23,807 bases of DNA from NCBI GenBank assembly GCA_002179805.1, contig NAVB01002407.1:1-23807 (forward strand). Reading direction: 5' to 3'. This document shows positions 12,101-21,100 of this stretch, in pieces. The translations under genes and the position numbers were made by a program. The notes under the pieces are model-generated. The model ran no database searches. It was given only the letters and a program-made list of their open reading frames with translations, and was not told the origin of the DNA. Source of the DNA: Acanthamoeba lenticulata (lineage: Eukaryota > Discosea > Longamoebia > Acanthamoebidae). Every line of letters begins with the position of its first letter. Within the stretch, counting starts at the first letter, position 1.

Positions 12101-15100
12101 TCGAGCCTCGACGTCGATGGTGCCACCAACCTCTGGAACCAGCTCTATGTCGACGCCGATGCTACTATCACTGGTATCGCCAACGTTGGCAGCGATCTGT
12201 CAGTCAACAACGACGCCTTTGTTGGCCGCAACGCCTTCGTCGAAGGCGCGCTTGACGTGTCGAGCGAGGCTCGCATCGGAGGCGCTGTGTCGCTTGAGGA
12301 CGTGCTGCGTGTGGACGGCAACGTCTACGCGCTCGCCCAGGTGACCGTGTCCGGTCTGCTGTCAGCGCTGTCCGACGTTCATGTCGAGGGCGAGCTGCGC
12401 GTGGAGAAGGCCACGAGCCTCGGTTCCACGCTCTTCGTTGTGGGCGAGACCACTCTCGCCGATGACCTGCTCGTCAGCGCTGATGCTCACGTGACCAGGT
12501 CGCTCACGGTCAGCGAGACGGCCACCGTGGCTGGCGTCGTGTACGCCCAGTCGAACGTGCTCGTCTCTGGCCAGTTGGACGTCACCGAGGCTACTCATCT
12601 CCGGTCGACTCTCAGCGTCGTTGGCCAGTCGACGTTCGAGGCTGACATGCTGGTCAACGCCGACCTCAGCGTCGACGGCTCGGCCACTGTCGGCACCGAC
12701 CTCACTGTCGCGGGAGCAGCCACTGTTCGCGGCAATGTGCGCACCGACGGCATGTTGTTCGTGGAGAAGGCCACGAGCCTCGGCCAGACCCTCTTTGTTG
12801 TGGGCGAGACCACTCTGCAGTCGGACCTTCTGGTCAACGCCGACGCGCATGTCACCGGCAAGTCAACTCTTGACGGCGACGTGTTCGCCAACAACGACCT
12901 CTCTGTCGCTCGCGACACCGTCATCGTTCGCGATGCCTCCATCGGCGGCGACCTCGAGGTTGTCGGCCACGCTTTCATTGGTGACAGGCTCAATGTTGTG
13001 GGCCAGTCGACCCTCCATGACGACTTGCACGTGCTCACTTCGGCCACAGTGTCAGACGACCTGTTCGTCCACGATACGGTGTCAGTGCGCGGCGACGTGC
13101 ACACCGATGGCTCTCTCTCTGTGGAGAAGGCCACGAGCCTCGGCCAGACGCTCTACGTCGTGGGCGAGACCACGCTCGATGATGACCTGCTCGTCAACGC
13201 CGACGCGGTTGTGTCGCAGTCGCTCACAGTTGAGGAGACCTCCACGCTCGAGGGCATCGTGCGCACCTATTCCGACGTGCTTGTCGGTGGCGAGCTGCGC
13301 GTGGACAAGTTCACTGAGCTGCGCGACGGTCTCTACGTCGACGGACTTTCATCGTTTGCTGAGGACATCACGGCGGGCGCCAATGTGCACATTGCTGGCG
13401 AGCTGCTGGTCGAGCAGGACACGAGCATCCGCGGCGAGATCTCCGTGCGCGGCGACGTGAGCACTGATGGCTCTCTCTTCGTCGAGAAGGCCACCAGCCT
13501 CGGTCATAGACTCTTTGTTGAGGGCCAGACTACACTCAAGTCGAACCTTTTAGTCAACGCCAACGCGCATGTCACCGGCAAGTCAACTCTTGACGGCGAC
13601 GTGTTCGCCAACAACGACCTCTCTGTCGCTCGCGACACCGTTATCGCCCGTGATGCCACCATCGGCGCTAACCTTGAGGTTATTGGTAGCACCTTTATTG
13701 GTGACAGGCTCAACGTTGCTGGTGAGACGACCCTCCAGGCCGACCTGCACGTGCTGACCTCAGCCACAGTGTCGGACGACCTGTTCGTCCACGATACGGT
13801 GTCAGTGCGCGGCGACGTGCACACCGACGGCTCTCTCTTTGTCGAGAAGGCCACGAGCCTCGGCCAGACGCTTTCGGTTGTTGGCCACGTGAGCCTCCTC
13901 TCGAGCCTCGACGTCGATGGTGCCACCAACCTCTGGAACCAGCTCTATGTCGACGCCGATGCTACTATCACTGGTATCGCCAACGTTGGCAGCGATCTGT
14001 CAGTCAACAACGACGCCTTTGTTGGCCGCAATGCCTTCGTCGAAGGCGCGCTTGACGTGTCGAGCGAGGCTCGCATCGGAGGCGCTGTGTCGCTTGAGGA
14101 CGTGCTGCGTGTGGACGGCAACGTCTACGCGCTCGCCCAGGTGACCGTGTCCGGTCTGCTGTCAGCGCTGTCCGACGTTCATGTCGAGGGCGAGCTGCGC
14201 GTGGAGAAGGCCACGAGCCTCGGTTCCACGCTCTTCGTTGTGGGCGAGACCACTCTCGCCGATGACCTGCTCGTCAGCGCGGACGCGCATGTGACCAGGT
14301 CGCTCACGGTCAGCGAGACGGCCACCGTGGCTGGCGTCGTGTACGCCCAGTCGAACGTGCTCGTCTCTGGCCAGTTGGACGTCACCGAGGCTACTCATCT
14401 CCGGTCGACTCTCAGCGTTGTCGGCCAGTCAACGTTCGAGGCCGACATGCTGGTCAACGCCGACCTCAGCGTCGACGGCTCAGCCACTGTCGGCACCGAC
14501 CTCACTGTCGCACGCGCCGCCACTGTTCGCGGCAACGTGCACACCGACGGCTCTCTCTCTGTGGAGAAGGCCACGAGCCTCGGCCAGACGCTCTACGTCG
14601 TGGGCGAGACCACGCTCGATGATGACCTGCTCGTCAACGCCGACGCGGTTGTGTCGCAGTCGCTCACAGTTGAGGAGACCTCCACGCTCGAGGGCATCGT
14701 GCGCACCTATTCCGACGTGCTTGTCGGTGGCGAGCTGCGCGTGGACAAGTTCACTGAGCTGCGCGACGGTCTCTACGTCGACGGACTTTCATCGTTTGCT
14801 GAGGACATCACGGCGGGCGCCAATGTGCACATTGCTGGCGAGCTGCTGGTCGAGCAGGACACGAGCATCCGCGGCGAGATCTCCGTGCGCGGCGACGTGA
14901 GCACTGATGGCTCTCTCTTTGTCGGCAAGGCCACGAGCCTCGGCCAGACCCTCTTTGTTGTGGGCGAGACCACTCTGCAGTCGGACCTTCTGGTCAACGC
15001 CGACGCGCATGTCACCGGCAAGTCAACTCTTGACGGAGACGTGTTCGCCAACAACGACCTTTCCGTTGCCCGCGACACCGTCATCGTTCGCGATGCCTCC

Positions 15101-18100
15101 ATCGGCGGCGACCTCGAGGTTGTCGGCCAGGCCCTCATCGCTGACAGGCTCAATGTTGTGGGCCAGTCTACCTTCCAGACCGACGTTCACGTGCTCACTT
15201 CGGCCACAGTGTCAGACGACCTGTTCGTCCACGATACGGTGTCAGTGCGCGGCGACGTGCACACCGATGGCTCACTCTTCGTGGAGAAGGCCACGAGCCT
15301 CGGCCAGACGCTTTCGGTTGTTGGCCACGTGAGCCTCCTCTCGAGCCTCGACGTCGATGGTGCCACCAACCTCTGGAACCAGCTCTACGTCGACGCCGAT
15401 GCTACTATCACTGGTATCGCCAGCGTTGGTCGTGATCTTTCAGTCAACAACGACGCCTTTGTTGGCCGCAATGCCTTCGTCGAAGGCGCGCTTGACGTGT
15501 CGAGCGAGGCTCGCATCGGAGGCGCTGTGTCGCTTGAGGACGTGCTGCGTGTGGACGGCAACGTCTACGCGCTCGCCCAGGTGACCGTGTCCGGTCTGCT
15601 GTCAGCGCTGTCCGACGTTCATGTCGAGGGCGAGCTGCGCGTGGAGAAGGCCACGAGCCTCGGTTCCACGCTCTTCGTCGTGGGCGAGACCACTCTCGCC
15701 GATGACCTGCTCGTCAGCGCTGATGCTCACGTGACCAGGTCGCTCACGGTCAGCGAGACGGCCACCGTGGCTGGCGTCGTGTACGCCCAGTCGAACGTGC
15801 TCGTCTCTGGCCAGTTGGACGTCACCGAGGCTACTCATCTCCGGTCGACTCTCAGCGTTGTCGGCCAGTCAACGTTCGAGGCTGACATGCTGGTCAACGC
15901 CGACCTCAGCGTCGACGGCTCGGCCACTGTCGACACCGACCTCACTGTCGCGGGAGCAGCCACTGTTCGCGGCAACGTGCACACCGACGGCTCTCTCTCT
16001 GTGGAGAAGGCCACCAGCCTCGGTCAAAACCTTTTCGTCGTCGGCGAGTCAACGCTCGAAGATGACCTTCTGGTCACCGCCGATGCGCATGTCACCGGCA
16101 AGTCAACTCTTGACGGCGACGTGTTCGCCAACAACGACCTTTCCGTTGCCCGCGACACCGTCATCGTTCGCGATGCCTCCATCGGCGGCGACCTCGAGGT
16201 TGTCGGCCAGGCCCTCATCGCTGACAGGCTCAATGTTGTGGGCCAGTCGACCCTCCATGACGACTTGCACGTGCTCACTTCGGCCACAGTGTCAGACGAC
16301 CTGTTCGTCCACGATACGGTGTCAGTGCGCGGCGACGTGCACACCGATGGCTCACTCTTCGTGGAGAAGGCCACGAGCCTCGGCCAGACTCTCTTTGTTG
16401 AGGGCGAGACCACTCTCGATGATGACCTGCTCGTCAACGCTGATGCTCACGTGACCAGGTCGCTCACGGTCAGCGAGACAGCCACCGTGGCTGGCGTCGT
16501 GTACGCCCAGTCGAACGTGCTCGTCTCTGGCCAGTTGGACGTCACCGAGGCTACTCATCTCCTGTCGACTCTCAGCGTCGTTGGCCAGTCGACGTTCGAG
16601 GCCGACATGCTGGTCAACGCCGACCTCAGCGTCGACGGCTCAGTCACTGTCGGCACCGACCTTACTGTCGCGGGCTTAGCCACTATTGATGGTGACATCC
16701 GCACTGACGGCATGTTGTTCGTGGAGAAGGCCACGAGCCTCGGCCAGACCCTCGAAGTTGTTGGCCACGTGAGCCTCCTCTCGAGCCTTGACGTCGATGG
16801 TGCCACCAACCTCTGGAACCAGCTCTACGTCGACGCCGATGCTACTATCACTGGTATCGCCAACGTTGGCAGCGATCTGTCAGTCAACAACGACGCCTTT
16901 GTTGGCCGCAATGCCTTCGTCGAAGGCGCGCTTGACGTGTCGAGCGAGGCTCGCATCGGAGGCGCTGTGTCGCTTGAGGACGTGCTGCGTGTGGACGGCA
17001 ACGTCTACGCGCTCGCCCAGGTGACCGTGTCCGGTCTGCTGTCAGCGCTGTCCGACGTTCATGTCGAGGGCGAGCTGCGCGTGGAGAAGGCCACGAGCCT
17101 CGGTTCCACGCTCTTCGTTGTGGGCGAGACCACTCTCGCCGATGACCTGCTCGTCAGCGCGGACGCGCATGTGACCAGGTCGCTCACGGTCAGCGAGACA
17201 GCCACCGTGGCTGGCGTCGTGTACGCCCAGTCGAACGTGCTCGTCTCTGGCCAGTTGGACGTCACGCAGGCCACTCTTCTGCGATCGACTCTCAGCGTTG
17301 TCGGCCAGTCGACGTTCGAGGCCGACATGCTGGTCAACGCCGACCTCAGCGTCGACGGCTCAGCCACTGTCGGCACCGACCTCACCGTCGCGGGAGCAGC
17401 CACTGTTCGCGGCAATGTGCGCACCGACGGCATGTTGTTCGTGGAGAAGGCCACGAGCCTCGGCCAGACCCTCTTTGTTGTGGGCGAGACCACTCTGCAG
17501 TCGGACCTTCTGGTCACCGCCAACGCGCATGTCACCGGCAAGTCAACTCTTGACGGCGACGTGTTCGCCAACAACGACCTCTCTGTCGCTCGCGACACCG
17601 TCATCGTTCGCGATGCCTCCATCGGCGGCGACCTCGAGGTTGTCGGCCAGGCCCTCATCGCTGACAGGCTCAATGTTGTGGGCCAGTCGACCCTCCATGA
17701 CGACTTGCACGTGCTCACTTCGGCCACAGTGTCAGACGACCTGTTCGTCCACGATACGGTGTCAGTGCGCGGCGACGTGCACACCGATGGCTCACTCTTC
17801 GTGGAGAAGGCCACGAGCCTCGGCCAGACTCTCTTTGTTGAGGGCGAGACCACTCTCGATGATGACCTGCTCGTCAACGCTGATGCTCACGTGACCAGGT
17901 CGCTTACGGTCGAGGAGACCTCTACGCTCGAGGGCATCGTGCGCACCTATTCCGACGTGCTTGTCGGCGGCGAGCTGCGCGTGGACAAGTTCACTGAGCT
18001 GCGCGACGGTCTCTACGTCGATGGCCAGTCTTCGTTCGCCGAGGACATGGCTGTTGGCGCCAATGTGCACATTGCTGGCGAGCTGCTGGTCGAGCAGGAC

Positions 18101-21100
18101 ACGAGCATCCGCGGCGAGATCTCCGTGCGCGGCGACGTGCACACTGATGGCTCTCTCTTTGTCGAGAAGGCCACGAGCCTCGGCCAGACGCTTTCGGTTG
18201 TTGGCCACGTGAGCCTCCTCTCGAGCCTCGACGTCGATGGTGCCACCAACCTCTGGAACCAGCTCTATGTCGACGCCGATGCTACTATCACTGGTATCGC
18301 CAACGTTGGCAGCGATCTGTCAGTCAACAACGACGCCTTTGTTGGCCGCAACGCCTTCGTCGAAGGCGCGCTTGACGTGTCGAGCGAGGCTCGCATCGGC
18401 GGCGCTGTGTCGCTTGAGGACGTGCTGCGTGTGGACGGCAACGTCTACGCACTCGCTGATGTCTCTGTCTCAGGTCTTCTGTCGGCGCTTGGTTCGGCTC
18501 ACGTCAATGGTGAGCTTGTCGTCGAGAAGGCCACGAGCCTCGGTTCCACGCTCTTCGTCGTGGGCGAGACCACTCTCGCCGATGACCTGCTCGTCAGCGC
18601 GGACGCGCATGTGACCAGGTCGCTCACGGTCAGCGAGACAGCCACCGTGGCTGGCGTCGTGTACGCCCAGTCGAACGTGCTCGTCTCTGGCCAGTTGGAC
18701 GTCACGCAGGCCACTCTTCTGCGATCGACTCTCAGCGTTGTCGGCCAGTCGACGTTCGAGGCTGACATGCTGGTCAACGCCGACCTCAGCGTCGACGGCT
18801 CGGCCACTGTCGGCACCAATTTCATTGTCGCGGGAGCAGCTACTGTTCGCGGCGACATGCGCACCGACGGCACGTTGTTCGTGGAGAAGGCCACGAGCCT
18901 CGGCCAGACCCTCTTTGTTGAGGGCGAGACCACGCTCGATGATGACCTGCTCGTCAACGCCGACGCGGTTGTGTCGCAGTCGCTCACAGTTGAGGAGACC
19001 TCCACGCTCGAGGGCATCGTGCGCACCTATTCCGACGTGCTTGTCGGCGGCGAGCTGCGCGTGGACAAGTTCACTGAGCTGCGCGACGGTCTCTACGTCG
19101 ACGGACTTTCATCGTTTGCTGAGGACATCACGGCGGGCGCCAATGTGCACATTGCTGGCGAGCTGCTGGTCGAGCAGGACACGAGCATCCGCGGCGAGAT
19201 CTCCGTGCGCGGCGACGTGCACGCTGATGGCTCTCTCTTCGTTGATAAGGCCACGAGCCTCGGCCAGACGCTTTCGGTTGTTGGCCACGTGAGCCTCCTC
19301 TCGAGCCTCGACGTCGATGGCGCCACCAACCTCTGGAACCAGCTCTGGGTCGATGCCGATGCTTCCGTTACTGGACTCGTTAGCGTCGGTTTCGACCTGT
19401 CAGTCAACAACGACGCCGTCATCGGACGCAACGCCTTCGTCGAGGGCGCGCTTGACGTGTCGAGCGAGGCTCGCATCGGCGGCGCTGTGTCGCTTGAGGA
19501 CGTGCTGCGTGTGGACGGCAACGTCTACGCACTCGCTGATGTCTCTGTCTCAGGTCTTCTGTCGGCGCTTGGTTCGGCTCACGTCAATGGTGAGCTTGTC
19601 GTCGAGAAGGCCACGAGCCTCGGTTCCACGCTCTTCGTTGTGGGCGAGACCACTCTCGCCTCCGACCTTCTCGTCGACGCCAACGCTGTAGTGTCGCACT
19701 CAGTGACTGTCATGGAGACCTCCACCCTTCAGGGCGACGTTCGCGCGCTTTCTGCCGTGCTTGTCGGCGGTGAACTCAAGGTGGACAAGTTCACCGAGCT
19801 GCGCGACGGTATCTACGTCGATGGCTTGTCGTCGTTCGCCGAGGACATGACTGTCGGCGCCAATGTGCAAATCGCCGGCCAGCTGCGCGTCGAGAATAAC
19901 GCCAGCATTCATGGTGAAGTGTCCGTGCGCGGCGACGTGCGCACCGATGGCGACCTCTTTGTGGAGAAGGCCACCAGCCTCGGCACCACGCTCTTAGTTG
20001 CTGAAGATGCCACCCTGCAGGCCCGCCTGTCCGTCGCCGGCAAGACCACTCTTAGCGGCGTGCTCTCTGTTCGTGCGGACACCACGATCACTGAGGATCT
20101 CCTAGTCAGGAAGGATCTCTCGGTGGGCGACGATGCCCAAGTGATGGGTACTCTCACGGTTGACGACGGCATTCTCCTGTCCGGCGACTTGTCAGTCGGC
20201 GGTAACATCACCGCGGCAGCAACCATCAACGCCCTCTCGGACGTCTACGTCAAGGGTCTTCTGTCGGCCCTCACCGACCTCCACGTCGGCGACAACCTGG
20301 CTGTCGAGAAGGCCACCAGCCTCGGTTCCACTCTCTCCGTTGTCGGTGACGTTGACCTCTTAGCCGGCCTCTCCGTTGTGGGTGAAACCCACTTCGAGGG
20401 TGCCGTCTCTGTCAATGACGACATTACGGTTTCCGGCGCCTCCTATCTCGTGGGCGACGTCAACGCTGCCAACAACCTCAGGGTTGGCGAAATCCTCGAT
20501 GTCACTGGTCCGGCTGAGCTCAGGTCCACCCTCTCGGTTGCCAACTCTGCCGAGTTCGCCGCGTCCATCACTGCCGCTTCGGCCGAGTTCGCCACTGACG
20601 TCACGATCGGCACGGATCTCGCTGTCCGTGGCGGCGCTAGCGTCGACGGCAGCCTGAGCGTTATCTCGTCGGTTAGCATCGCGCAGAACCTCTTCGTCGA
20701 GGCCAACGCCTCGGTCGGTGATCTCCGCGTTATCAAGAACGCCCACGTCCAGGGCAACTTCTTCGTCGATGAGGATGTCGTGATCTACGGCACCACATGG
20801 GCTGACTGGGACCTCTCGGTTGGCAAGAACCTCGTCGTAACAGGCGACTCCCTGCTCAAGGGTGCCAGTGCCGTGAACGGCTTGGCCCGCTTCCGTGACA
20901 GCGTCTCCATCCAGAAGGACCTGACCGTGTTAGCTGACACGTTCGTCACCAAGCTCCACGCCAGTCAGAGCATCGATGTCGGCGGCCGTGTCTTCGCCTC
21001 TGGCAACCTCCAGACCGGCGGCCAGTTGCTTGTTGATGGCCTCACCAGCCTCGGGTCCTCCCTGACCGTCTTTGACGACTCGCACCTCATGGCTGGTCTC

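Larger units (their letters stand above)
11324..19963 (+). repeat. Central array B: twenty-four exact 360-bp units
   Basis: Signature codons advance by exactly 360 bp from 11324 to 19964. Class order is B B D B C A C D B A C D B C B D B C A D B A D A. Class A is marked by TYSDVLVGGELRVDKFTEL. Class B is marked by TATVAGVVYAQSNVLVSGQ. Class C is marked by KSTLDGDVFANNDLSVARD. Class D is marked by ATNLWNQLYVDADA and LEDVLRVDGNVYA. Copies are close to identical at the DNA level, including third codon positions, with exact matches up to 371 bp. This is the youngest and most homogenised part of the gene. Confidence 0.93.

Noticed and set aside
12621..13460. Second-frame + strand ORFs (also 3192-4010, 6525-7196)
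   Set aside because: Ser/Arg/Pro/Thr-rich translations typical of a shifted frame in GC-rich coding DNA; they overlap the main frame fully and repeat with it.
860..20329. CRISPR array or non-coding satellite
   Set aside because: The regular repeats are far too long for CRISPR, have no spacers, and keep one reading frame with hexad constraint throughout.
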